Of a DNA stretch of 52,602 nt, positions 27,173 to 34,887 are shown one piece after another (position 1 is the stretch's first letter; every line of letters begins with the position of its first letter). Origin of the DNA: G963665215 sp963665215 (GTDB lineage Bacteria; Chloroflexota; Dehalococcoidia; Lucifugimonadales; CAUZJF01); assembly GCA_963665215.2 (NCBI GenBank), contig CAXXWW010000009.1, forward strand, positions 1 through 52,602, read 5' to 3'. Position numbers and translations under genes: made by a program. The notes under the pieces were generated by a model. That model searched no databases. It was not told the DNA's origin and worked only from the letters and a program-made list of their open reading frames with translations.

Positions 27173-27730
27173 CTAAGAGGGGCCTATGTCAGACCGCTTG
27201 GGGCGTCCCCGGCGGCGGCGCGCGGGTACGGGCTCCTCGTCCGGCAGGAAGGAGAGCTGGCTGCTGGGCTCGCCGGGTGCCTCCTGTGGCTCCAGCAGCG
27301 CGTCGATCTCCTCCTTGAAGGTCTCGATGTCCCGGAAGTCCCGGTAGACGCTGGCGAACCGAATGTATGCTACCCGGTCCATCTTTTTTAGCCTGTCAAT
27401 TACCATCTCACCTATAGCCTTGGCCGGGACCTCCAACCTGCCCAGGTCGGCCAATTGCGCCTCTATGTCATCCACCGCCTTCTCGATGGCCCCCGTGGGA
27501 AGGGGGCGCTTGGCGCATGCCTTTATCAGGCTGGCCCACAGCTTGTCGCGGTCGAATTCCTCGCGGCACCCGTCCCGCTTCATCACCTGTAGCGACCTGG
27601 TCTGAAGACGCTCGTAGGTGGTGAACCTCTGACCGCACTGTATGCATTCGCGGCGACGCCGGATGCCGTCGCCGGAGTCCCGAGAATCTATAACCTTGGA
27701 GTCGTTGTGGCTACAGTGAGGACAGTACAT
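27173..27730 (-). CDS. nrdR: Transcriptional repressor NrdR
   Basis: A 185-residue regulator of ribonucleotide reductase genes. N-terminal zinc ribbon MYCPHCSHNDSKVIDSR with the second pair CIQCGQRFTTYER, then an ATP-cone domain (VMKRDGCREEFDRDKLWASLIKAC...MDRVAYIRFASVYRDFRDIETF). ATP or dATP binding controls DNA binding. The C-terminal tail is basic (RRRRGRPKRSD). It is upstream of nrdJ on the same strand. No convincing NrdR box pair was found upstream of either gene. Confidence 0.94.
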   Translation of the reverse strand: MYCPHCSHNDSKVIDSRDSGDGIRRRRECIQCGQRFTTYERLQTRSLQVMKRDGCREEFDRDKLWASLIKACAKRPLPTGAIEKAVDDIEAQLADLGRLEVPAKAIGEMVIDRLKKMDRVAYIRFASVYRDFRDIETFKEEIDALLEPQEAPGEPSSQLSFLPDEEPVPARRRRGRPKRSDIGPS

Positions 27731-28066
27731 CAGGGCGCCTGGACAGGGTAGTAAGGCTCACACTGGGACCACAACAGCTCGTGTAGCCTCTAGAAGCTAC
27801 CACCACATATGGGGGATGTCAAGTGGATTATAGCAGATGTTGGGTCTATTTCACAGCCCGCTGACACTCACCCCCGGCGTGCCGATCCCTTGCCAACGGG
27901 GAGATCAAAGTCGGGGGAGCCTATGCCACAAGCTCGGACGCGCGCCGAGCGCAGACTTGCCACGCGGGGGGCGTCACCCGGCCGCCGGTGACCCGCTTGG
28001 TCGCGGCGGTCGGTGCGAGCGTCAGTGAGGGGGCTGCTGCACAGAGGAGTATCGGCCACCGTGGGC
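27731..28066. other. Intergenic region between nrdR and ftsZ
   Basis: No supported gene. It should hold the nrdR promoter. A short inverted repeat GTAGC/GCTAC lies around 27782-27799 and a CACATATG palindrome shortly after; neither matches a known box well enough to name. Confidence 0.4.
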
Positions 28067-28097
28067 AAAAAGGAGGGCCCGTCTGGGACGGGCCCTC
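28067..28097 (-). terminator. Rho-independent terminator of ftsZ
   Basis: GAGGGCCCGTC and GACGGGCCCTC form an 11-bp perfect stem with a 3-base loop. On the minus strand it is followed by C and five T residues. It ends 28 bp after the ftsZ stop. Confidence 0.85.
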
Positions 28098-28125
28098 AAG
28101 CGGCGGTGGCGCGCAGAGGAGAGCG

Positions 28126-29250
28126 CTATGCGCTGGCCACCGTCGTCATCCGATCGGCCGCCATCTCGTGGCGGCCGTCCTTCCTGTACTTGGACAGGCG
28201 GCGCAGGAAGGGCGGCAGGTCGAGCTCGGAGTCGCCGCCCGCGAGCGCCTCCTTCAGCATGTCGTTCAGGTCCTCGTTCTTGTCCTGAATGTTCTCCTGG
28301 GTCGGGAAGCCGGTCGCGATGACCGTGAGCTTGATCTCGTTCTCCATCTTAAGGTCCGTCACCATTCCGAATATGATGTTGGCGTCCGGATCGACGACGC
28401 GCTGGATGACCTCGGCCGCGTGATGCAGCTCTGAGAGCCTCAGGTCGGAGCCGCCGGTGATGTTGAACAGCACGCCGGTGGCGCCCTCGATGGACACGTC
28501 CAGCAGCGGGTTGGAGATCGCCTGCTGAGCGGCCTCCTTGGCCCTGTTTTCGCCCACGCCCCATCCGATGGACATCCAGGCTGGCCCCGCGTCCTTCATG
28601 ACGGCATTCACGTCGGCGAAGTCCAGGTTGATCGCGCCCGATACGGTCACCAGCTCGGCGATGGACTGCACGCCCAGCCGCAACACGTCGTCGGCCATCT
28701 TGAAAGCGTTGTCGGCGCTTATCTCCTCCTCGCAAATGGCGTGGAGGCGCTCATTGGGGATAACCAGCAGGGTGTCCACCTGCTGCTTGAGCTCCTTGAT
28801 GCCTTGCTCGGCGGTGCGCGCGCGGCGGACGCCCTCGAAGGCGAATGGTGTGGTAACCACGCCGACGGTGAGTGCGCCCGTCTCTTTGATTATTTGAGCG
28901 ATGGGGGGTGCCGCGCCGGTGCCGGTGCCCCCGCCCATCCCCGCTGCGACGAACACCATGTCGGCGTCGCACACGGCCTCGAAGAGCGCCTCGCGACTCT
29001 CTTCGGCGGCGCGGCCACCCAGGTCAGGGTCGCCCCCAACTCCCTTTCCTCCGGTGAGCTGGTCTCCGATGCCGATCCTGATCGGCACGTCGCAACCCAA
29101 TAGCGCCTGGGTGTCGGTGTTCACCACCATGTACTCTATTCCCGTTATGCGTTCCCTGAACATCCTCGATACGGCGTTGGAGCCTCCTCCTCCAACGCCC
29201 ACGACCTTCATCCTCGCGCCGTTGCTCGGCTCACTGGTGTGCATGACCAT
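28126..29250 (-). CDS. ftsZ: Cell division protein FtsZ
   Basis: A 374-residue tubulin-like GTPase that forms the division ring. The start is ATG 29250, with GGAGG six bases upstream; the open frame continues upstream into ftsA but without homology. Seen: MKVVGVGGGGSNAVSRM, NTDTQALL, the signature GGGTGTGAAP near residue 110, TPFAFEGVRRARTAEQGI, and the T7 loop INLDFADVNAVMKDAG. The C-terminal conserved peptide is LDLPPFLRR, followed by about 20 further residues, which is unusual as this peptide is often the end. It lies downstream of ftsA. Confidence 0.96.
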   Translation of the reverse strand: MVMHTSEPSNGARMKVVGVGGGGSNAVSRMFRERITGIEYMVVNTDTQALLGCDVPIRIGIGDQLTGGKGVGGDPDLGGRAAEESREALFEAVCDADMVFVAAGMGGGTGTGAAPPIAQIIKETGALTVGVVTTPFAFEGVRRARTAEQGIKELKQQVDTLLVIPNERLHAICEEEISADNAFKMADDVLRLGVQSIAELVTVSGAINLDFADVNAVMKDAGPAWMSIGWGVGENRAKEAAQQAISNPLLDVSIEGATGVLFNITGGSDLRLSELHHAAEVIQRVVDPDANIIFGMVTDLKMENEIKLTVIATGFPTQENIQDKNEDLNDMLKEALAGGDSELDLPPFLRRLSKYRKDGRHEMAADRMTTVASA

Positions 29251-29324
29251 TAGATCCTCCCTTTCCTTGCTGCAAAGAGTCCGAAGGGGACCAGCCTTCC
29301 CATCTTCCTCAGTAGCCCAAACAG

Positions 29325-30671
29325 CTAACCGTTCCTTGAGGCCGCTTCGGTGGTCCGATTGCCGTTGGTTTCGATGGCGTTTCTTCGAGGCACATATTCG
29401 GTGGCGACCCAGACGAGGATTCCCACGCTCGTGGCGTAAGCGGGGTCCTTGAGCTCGTCGGGGATGGCGCCGCGGACGTTGGGCACCCCGTGGCGGACCG
29501 GTATCGCCAGGGTCCTCTGAATCAAGGCGGGAAGCCCCGGCAGATTGGAGGCGCCTCCAGTCAGTACGAAGCTGATACCGGATGGGTCTCCCAGTTGCGC
29601 ATCGCTGAGCAGGAGCTTGATCATGCGGGCAAGCTCTTGGGCCCGCTCTCTGGTCAGCTGGCAAATGTCCAGTCGGGAGACCCGCACGGCGGCCTCTCGT
29701 CCGATCACGGGTAGCGATATCTCTTGATCTGCAAAAGAGGCTTGAAGCTCGGTTCCAGCGTAATTCAGCTTCGCCGCCTCGGCTGCCTGGTACGGGGTGT
29801 TGAATGTTAGCGAGATATCGTTGGTGAACTGGTAGCCGCCCACGGGAATTACGCCGGTAAAGCAGATGCGTCCCTGCCTGAATCCCACCACATCGGTGGT
29901 GCCGCCCCCCATGTCCACCAGCAACGCCCCGCGCTCTTTCTCCTCGGGGGTCAGGACCGCCAGGCCGCTCGCCAACGGCTCCAGCACAAGGCTAGCTACC
30001 GTGATACCCGCTTTTTCCACGGCCCGGACCAGCCTGTTTATGAACGCGACGCCTCCGGTTACCACGTGGGTCTCAACCTCAATGTCGCGGCTGTGCATGC
30101 CCAGCGGGTTCCTTATCCCTTCCTCGCCGTCAAGGGCGTAGCTCATCCTGACGGCATGCAGGAGCCTGCGTCCAGGATCGGAGGCCGCGCTGGCCAGCGA
30201 CTCGGGAGCCCGGCTCAGGTCGCCAGCTGTTATGACCCCGCTCTCACCTACCGCTTCCAGCCTGTCCCGGCGGTTCTCGAAGCTGACGTGGGAGCCGGTT
30301 ATCCCGACGAAGGCCGACTCGATGCGGTGTCCGGTGGCGTGCTCCACTTGGCTGATTGACTCACGCACCGCCTCCTCGGTGGCCGCCACGTCCGTGACAT
30401 TGCCCTTTCGAAGGCCGCTGCACGGCACGGTGCTGTGGCCCAGCACCTGGATGCCCCTCTTCCCGTTCCGGCGGCCCAGGATGGTGCACACCTTGGTGGT
30501 GCCGACGTCGATCGCGGCGAAGATCCCTGTTTCCATGGCCGTGCGGCTTGTCCCGTCACTGCGCAGGGATGGTCCAACGGGAACGGCTACCTCTTCTTGT
30601 GCCAACATGGCGGTTGCTCCATTACTGTCCACCGGCTTCCTGGCCGACCTGTTTCCCTTGTCGAGTATCAC
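29325..30671 (-). CDS. ftsA: Cell division protein FtsA
   Basis: An actin-like ATPase that tethers FtsZ to the membrane. IFAAIDVGTTKVCTILGRR (phosphate 1), the SHS2/1C region (GHRIESAFVGITGSHVSFEN), LLVDMGGGTTDVVGF (phosphate 2) and VLTGGASNLPGLP (adenosine motif). The start is GTG 30671, overlapping the rsmH stop as GTGA; later in-frame ATGs at 30608 or 30536 are possible, since homology begins around residue 48. The C-terminus (EYVPRRNAIETNGNRTTEAASRNG) is not obviously an amphipathic membrane helix. Confidence 0.93.
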   Translation of the reverse strand: MILDKGNRSARKPVDSNGATAMLAQEEVAVPVGPSLRSDGTSRTAMETGIFAAIDVGTTKVCTILGRRNGKRGIQVLGHSTVPCSGLRKGNVTDVAATEEAVRESISQVEHATGHRIESAFVGITGSHVSFENRRDRLEAVGESGVITAGDLSRAPESLASAASDPGRRLLHAVRMSYALDGEEGIRNPLGMHSRDIEVETHVVTGGVAFINRLVRAVEKAGITVASLVLEPLASGLAVLTPEEKERGALLVDMGGGTTDVVGFRQGRICFTGVIPVGGYQFTNDISLTFNTPYQAAEAAKLNYAGTELQASFADQEISLPVIGREAAVRVSRLDICQLTRERAQELARMIKLLLSDAQLGDPSGISFVLTGGASNLPGLPALIQRTLAIPVRHGVPNVRGAIPDELKDPAYATSVGILVWVATEYVPRRNAIETNGNRTTEAASRNG

Positions 30672-31591
30672 AGCACTTCCGCCACCCTCAATCGTGCGCT
30701 CCTGCTGCGGGGATTGGCGTGCACCTCCGTCGAGGAGGGCTTGACCACCCGCCGCGTGATCGCCCTAACGCTCGCCTCGTGGCCGCAGATACATTCGGGC
30801 GTCCCGGGTGCACATATACAGGACGACGACTCACGCCGAATGAAGCTCTTGACCAATCTGTCCTCAAGCGAGTGGTAGCTGATCAGCACCATGCGGCCGC
30901 CGGTTCCCAGCACCGATACCGCCTGCTCGAGCCCGGACCGCAGGTTGTCCAGCTCACGGTTCACGGCGATGCGGAGCGCCTGGAAGGTCCTGGTCGCGGG
31001 ATGGATTCTTCGACTCCTCGGCCGGCCGGCAGCCCGGGCAACTACCTCTGCGAGGTCAACGGTCGACTCTATCGGCCTGGCGCGGACGATGGCCCGTGCA
31101 ATGCGGTGGGCCCTGGGCTCCTCCCCAAACTGGCGTATGATGTCGGCCACCTGCTTCTCCGTGCCGCCGTTCACTAGTCTGTACGCTGTCTGCTCTTGCG
31201 CCGGGTTAAAACGCATGTCCAACCGTCCTGACCTGGAGAAGCTGAATCCCCTCTCCGCCGTCTCCAGTTGAAGGGAGGACAGGCCCAGGTCGAACAGCAC
31301 GCCGTCGGCCGGCGTGAAGCCGTGCTGGACGGCCAGCGTCTGGAGGTGGGCGAAATTCCCCTGAACGACCACAGCTCGCTCTCCGTAACCCCCCAGCCTC
31401 TCGCCCGCTATCGACAGGGCCGTCGCGTCCAGGTCAATCCCCAGCAACCTGGAACCCGGCTCGACTGCGTTGAGCACGGCGTCCGCGTGGCCTCCCTCTC
31501 CAACTGTGCAATCGATGTAGGCGCCGCCCGGCCGCACCTTGAGGGCGGCCAGGACCTCCTCGACCATCACTGGCGTATGGCGTATCTCCAT
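30668..31591 (-). CDS. rsmH: 16S rRNA (cytosine1402-N4)-methyltransferase
   Basis: RsmH/MraW, 307 residues. HTPVMVEEVLAAL, YIDCTVGEGGHADAVL (SAM motif I), LLGIDLDATAL, DGVLFDLGLSSLQLE, GFSFSRSGRLDMRFNPAQ, ARRIHPATRTFQALRIAVNREL and ISYHSLEDRLVKSFIR are all present. The start is ATG 31591. It is the first gene of the rsmH-ftsA-ftsZ cluster, 4-bp overlap with ftsA; no mraZ, ftsL, ftsI or mur gene accompanies it. Confidence 0.95.
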   Translation of the reverse strand: MEIRHTPVMVEEVLAALKVRPGGAYIDCTVGEGGHADAVLNAVEPGSRLLGIDLDATALSIAGERLGGYGERAVVVQGNFAHLQTLAVQHGFTPADGVLFDLGLSSLQLETAERGFSFSRSGRLDMRFNPAQEQTAYRLVNGGTEKQVADIIRQFGEEPRAHRIARAIVRARPIESTVDLAEVVARAAGRPRSRRIHPATRTFQALRIAVNRELDNLRSGLEQAVSVLGTGGRMVLISYHSLEDRLVKSFIRRESSSCICAPGTPECICGHEASVRAITRRVVKPSSTEVHANPRSRSARLRVAEVL

Positions 31592-31924
31592 ATTGGAAGT
31601 AAACGAGGGGCTAGCTATGTCCCTCGACGGCTACGCCAGACAAACGGTCCCGCTCAACAGGCTCAAGGCTCAAGGCGCGGGGCGTGTTACACTATGTGTC
31701 CATTGGATATTGACCGACTCACGACGCGGCGCCCCGGTACCATCGAAGTCTCCCAGAGAGGGCGTCGTCGACGCAAGGCGAATTGACCCTAGTTTAAGAC
31801 TTTTTCTAGAACTGTTCGGGAAATGCCCGCGTAATTTGCTCGTTTCTCACACACTCACCCCTAACAGGGAAGAAAAAGTCCAGGGCGCGCCCTCCAGTCA
31901 GCCCACGTGGCAACATGAGCGCTA
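31592..31924. other. Divergent intergenic region rsmH / mog
   Basis: This 333-bp stretch separates divergently transcribed rsmH and mog, so it should contain the promoter for rsmH. I see no gene and no clear box; the open frames here are shadows without homology. Repeat A copy 3 follows. Confidence 0.4.
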
Positions 31925-32070
31925 ATAGGTCGATGAAATATGGGGTGTGCAGAGGGGCGAAGCCCCTTTGCCGGGAGTCTGAGGGTGTCCCTCAGGTATG
32001 AATTCTCCCCCCTTCCTGGCCAGGAAGGGGGCCAGGGGGATGGTCGAAAGGGTTTTTCAACACCCTGCTA
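31925..32070. repeat. Dispersed MITE-like repeat A, copy 3
   Basis: Runs from AATAGGTCGATGAAATATGG to TTTTTCAACACCCTGCTA. This is the cleanest right end: reversed it reads TAGCAGGGTGTTGAAAAA, matching the left end of copy 1. All three internal dyads are present. It lies 21 bp upstream of mog. Confidence 0.88.
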
Positions 32071-32091
32071 ATCAGTAAGGGAGCGGAGGCA

Positions 32092-32598
32092 GTGAGCACA
32101 GAGAGGCCGGTGTTCAATCTGGCTATACTCACCATCAGCGACGCCGGCTCCAAGGGAGAGCGGGCTGACACCAGCGGAGACGCCATTAGCGGGGCGATGG
32201 CCCGAGAGGGCTTTCGCGAGCTGTACCGGGAGATTGTGCCGGACGAGAAGGAGCTGATCTCCCAGAGGCTGGCCGGGTGGTGTGACAGTGGGGAGATAGA
32301 CCTGGTCTTGACGACGGGCGGCACAGGATTGGGCCCGCGCGACGTGACGCCTGAGGCCACCCAGGCCGTCATAGAGTTCGAGGTGCCGGGAATCGCCGAG
32401 ACGATTCGAACGCAGACTTTACAAAAAACGCCCCTTGCGATGCTCAGCCGCTCCGTGGCCGGCGTCCGGTCTGGGTGTCTCATCATCAACCTGCCGGGGA
32501 GCCCCACTGGGGTGCGCGAGTGCCTGGAGGTGGCGGTCCCGGCCATCCCTCACGCGCTGGAAATGCTCAAAGGGTGGCGAGGCCATCCGGCGCACTAA
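32092..32598 (+). CDS. mog: Molybdopterin adenylyltransferase/MoaB-type protein
   Basis: A 168-residue MogA/MoaB-family protein that activates molybdopterin by adenylation before metal insertion. Typical segments: LAILTISDAGSKGERADTSG, LVLTTGGTGLGPRDVTPEAT (binding loop near residue 85) and IINLPGSPTGVRECLEVAVPAIPHALEML. GTG start at 32092 with GGAGGC upstream. Mog and MoaB cannot be told apart here. Confidence 0.9.
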   Translation: MSTERPVFNLAILTISDAGSKGERADTSGDAISGAMAREGFRELYREIVPDEKELISQRLAGWCDSGEIDLVLTTGGTGLGPRDVTPEATQAVIEFEVPGIAETIRTQTLQKTPLAMLSRSVAGVRSGCLIINLPGSPTGVRECLEVAVPAIPHALEMLKGWRGHPAH

Positions 32599-32627
32599 GT
32601 ACGATCGGGCAATAACCTTGGGGTACC

Positions 32628-32761
32628 TGTCATTCTGAGGAGCGGAGCGACGAAGAATCTAAGACCTGTCCCGAGTGGAGCCGCAGGGTCGTTGTACTCC
32701 TCCAATGCCGTTGTGTAGGGCGAGGCCTTAGACCCTTCTCCCTGTCGGGCTCAGGGTGACA
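32628..32761. repeat. Dispersed TGTCATTCTGAG-type repeat with imperfect terminal inverted repeats
   Basis: A 134-bp unit beginning TGTCATTCTGAGGAGCG and ending CGGGCTCAGGGTGACA. Reversed, the right end reads TGTCACCCTGAGCCCG. Repeats of this kind are common between genes in bacteria of this type. No coding content. It lies between mog and trmD. Confidence 0.7.
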
Positions 32762-32903
32762 CTAACGCTGAGCGATTGGGCCGATCCAAATGAATCAATC
32801 CGAATGTGCTTAGCATGATCACCTGCCCGTCCGCCTTGAGCCGCGTCCTGCTCCTTCACCCCCAGCGTCGGGGCGATGTTTGTGACTACCGTTTGGCCGG
32901 CAC

Positions 32904-33644
32904 ATGCGATTCCACGTTCTGACACTGTTCCCCGGCATGTTCGCGAGCCCGCTTGCCGAGGGCATCATTCACCGGGCACGGCAGAAAGGCCTGCTGGAGA
33001 TCAGGCTCTACAACACGCGCGACTACGCCCATGACCGGCACCGCACCGTCGACGACTACACATTTGGCGGCGGTGCCGGGATGTTGATGAAGCCGGAGCC
33101 ACTCTTTGAGGGAGTGAAGGCTATCCGCGACTCGGCTGGCCTGGACGATGCAGCGCCCGTGGTGCTCCTCTCGCCCCGGGGGACCCCGCTGACCCAGAGC
33201 GTGGTTGAGGGGCTGTCTGGCCACGGTGACGTGGTGCTCATCTGCGGGCGCTACGAAGGGGTCGACGAGCGGGTCCGCCGGTACCTGGCTACCCAGGAGA
33301 TAAGTATCGGCGACTTCGTGCTGGGGGGGGGTGAGCTGGCCGCAATGGTGGTAATCGAGGCGGTGTCGCGTTTGGTGTCCGGCGTGGTCGGGTCCATCGA
33401 GTCGACGGAGGACGACTCGTTCACCACCGGGCTGCTTCAGCACCCTCAGTATACCCGCCCGGCGGAGTACCGGGACTGGGCAGTGCCCCAGGTGCTGCTT
33501 TCCGGCAACCACGCGGAGATCGCGCGCTGGCGGCGTCGGGAGTCGCTCCGGCGTACGTTCCACCGCCGCCCGGACCTCCTTGATGCCGCCGAGCTCTCCG
33601 AGGAGGACCGGCGCTTCATAGAGGCGCTGCGGCGGGAAGCCTAG
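32904..33644 (+). CDS. trmD: tRNA (guanine37-N1)-methyltransferase
   Basis: A 246-residue SPOUT-class enzyme that methylates G37 of tRNA. MRFHVLTLFPGMFASPL opening, YTFGGGAGMLMKPEPLF, LLSPRGTPLTQ, ICGRYEGVDERV, ISIGDFVLGGGELAAMVVIEA (SAM knot near residue 135), and PEYRDWAVPQVLLSGNHAEIARWRR. Start ATG 32904. rplS follows after 568 bp on the same strand, the common trmD-rplS order, but with a long repeat-filled gap. Confidence 0.96.
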   Translation: MRFHVLTLFPGMFASPLAEGIIHRARQKGLLEIRLYNTRDYAHDRHRTVDDYTFGGGAGMLMKPEPLFEGVKAIRDSAGLDDAAPVVLLSPRGTPLTQSVVEGLSGHGDVVLICGRYEGVDERVRRYLATQEISIGDFVLGGGELAAMVVIEAVSRLVSGVVGSIESTEDDSFTTGLLQHPQYTRPAEYRDWAVPQVLLSGNHAEIARWRRRESLRRTFHRRPDLLDAAELSEEDRRFIEALRREA

Positions 33645-33809
33645 CAGGCGGGCGCCACCCTTTAATCCCATAAGGGCTTGGGGGAACTGGCGGCACGCCC
33701 CATCGTGGCCCAACCAGGAACCCCCGGCGAACTGTGACTTGGTCGGCGAACTTGGACCGTTACTGGTCTACCTCACCCCGAGCAGTTGAATCTAGTCGCA
33801 GCTCCGGTA

Positions 33810-34044
33810 CCCCCTCTCCGCGTGCGGTGCGGAGAGGGGGCCAGGGGGTGAGGTCTCCTCAGGGCCTCGATAACGCGCCCCCGGCCACGTCCGGAGGATT
33901 GCACCACGCGGAGAGGGCCGGGGTGAGGTCCCAAACGACTGCAAGAGCGGAGCCAACACCACGTCGGCGACACCTCAAGCTATTGCCGGCGGGGTCAGTG
34001 CTTAGACCCCCTCTCCGCACGCGGAGAGGGCCGGGGTGAGGTCC
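33810..34044. repeat. CTCTCCGC hairpin repeats between trmD and rplS
   Basis: Three related units in the 568-bp gap. First, CCCCCTCTCCG / CGGAGAGGGGG (33810-33840) followed by CCAGGGGGTGAGGTC. Second, a half unit CGCGGAGAGGGCCGGGGTGAGG at about 33908. Third, CCCTCTCCGC AC GCGGAGAGGG at about 34009-34030, also followed by CCGGGGTGAGGTCC. Another unit of this style is at about 34672-34692 upstream of priA. No gene in the gap. Confidence 0.6.
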
Positions 34045-34212
34045 CGAACGCTGGCTACACCAAGCTTATTGATATTTTGGTCGTGATCTGGCCGCCTACC
34101 TGGCCTGCCCCCCGCTTGCGCCCGGCGCGGACCTGCCTATAGAATAGCTGTGCGGGCTTCGCGCTACACCGCGCCCGCCCACTCATTTCACAATAGCTAG
34201 GATGGCCTTGCA

Positions 34213-34551
34213 ATGGACGCCCACTACCTGATATCGGTTGAGCCAAATCCCAAGGTGCAGGAATTCCAGCCCGGTGACACCGTGCGGGTTAGCCTGCGGG
34301 TGAAGGAAGGGGACAGGCAGCGGACGCAGGTCTTTGAGGGTGTTGTGATTCGCAAGCGGGGGAGCGGGCCGGGGACCACCTTCACCGTCCGTCGCGTGAC
34401 GCAGGGGATCGGCGTGGAGCGCACCTTCCCCTTATACTCGCCGGCAGTCGAGGCCGTCGTGGTGATGAGGCGTGGAGCGGTCCGCCGCGCCCGGCTGAAC
34501 TATCTCAGGGGCCGCTCGGGCCGGGCGGCGAGGATCAAAGAGCGACGCTAG
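34213..34551 (+). CDS. rplS: 50S ribosomal protein L19
   Basis: 112 residues. PNPKVQEFQPGDTVRVSLRVKEGDRQRTQVFEGVVIRKRGSGPGTTFTVRRVTQGIGVERTFPLYSP is the conserved L19 body, and VMRRGAVRRARLNYLRGRSGRAARIKER the tail. Start ATG 34213. Length is standard. Confidence 0.96.
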   Translation: MDAHYLISVEPNPKVQEFQPGDTVRVSLRVKEGDRQRTQVFEGVVIRKRGSGPGTTFTVRRVTQGIGVERTFPLYSPAVEAVVVMRRGAVRRARLNYLRGRSGRAARIKERR

Positions 34552-34887
34552 CGGCACATGGCCGTGGGGAGCTGCCGCTGCCCCAGGCATGACCCCGACC
34601 GTTCGGCCGGCCCCGAGCAGGATCGTGCCGGCAGACTTTGGCGCCGGTTTCGCGTTACCAGCGCTTGCCTCCTCTCCCTCGATGGGAGAGGACTGAGGTG
34701 AGGGTGATTCCCCTTCCGCCCGAGCCCCTCCAGGTGAGCTTCCCGTGCAGGTCATCTCCCTTGTCCTGTGAGCCGCTTCCCGAGCGGCGCATGGATGTGC
34801 CCCGAATCTGAGTTGAACCGTGCCTTGTCTCCATGCCGTGGGCTCTTTAATAGCCGGGAGGCAGGGCGAGTACTGGACCGCGCACCG
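34552..34887. other. Intergenic region rplS / priA
   Basis: 336 bp. Apart from the hairpin unit TCCTCTCCCTCGATGGGAGA at about 34671-34690, nothing recognisable. The priA frame is open from 34768 but the first 40 codons lack homology. Confidence 0.4.

Noticed and set aside
27780..27815. CACATATG palindrome as an NrdR box
   Set aside because: It lacks the required AT-rich core and there is no second box at helical spacing.
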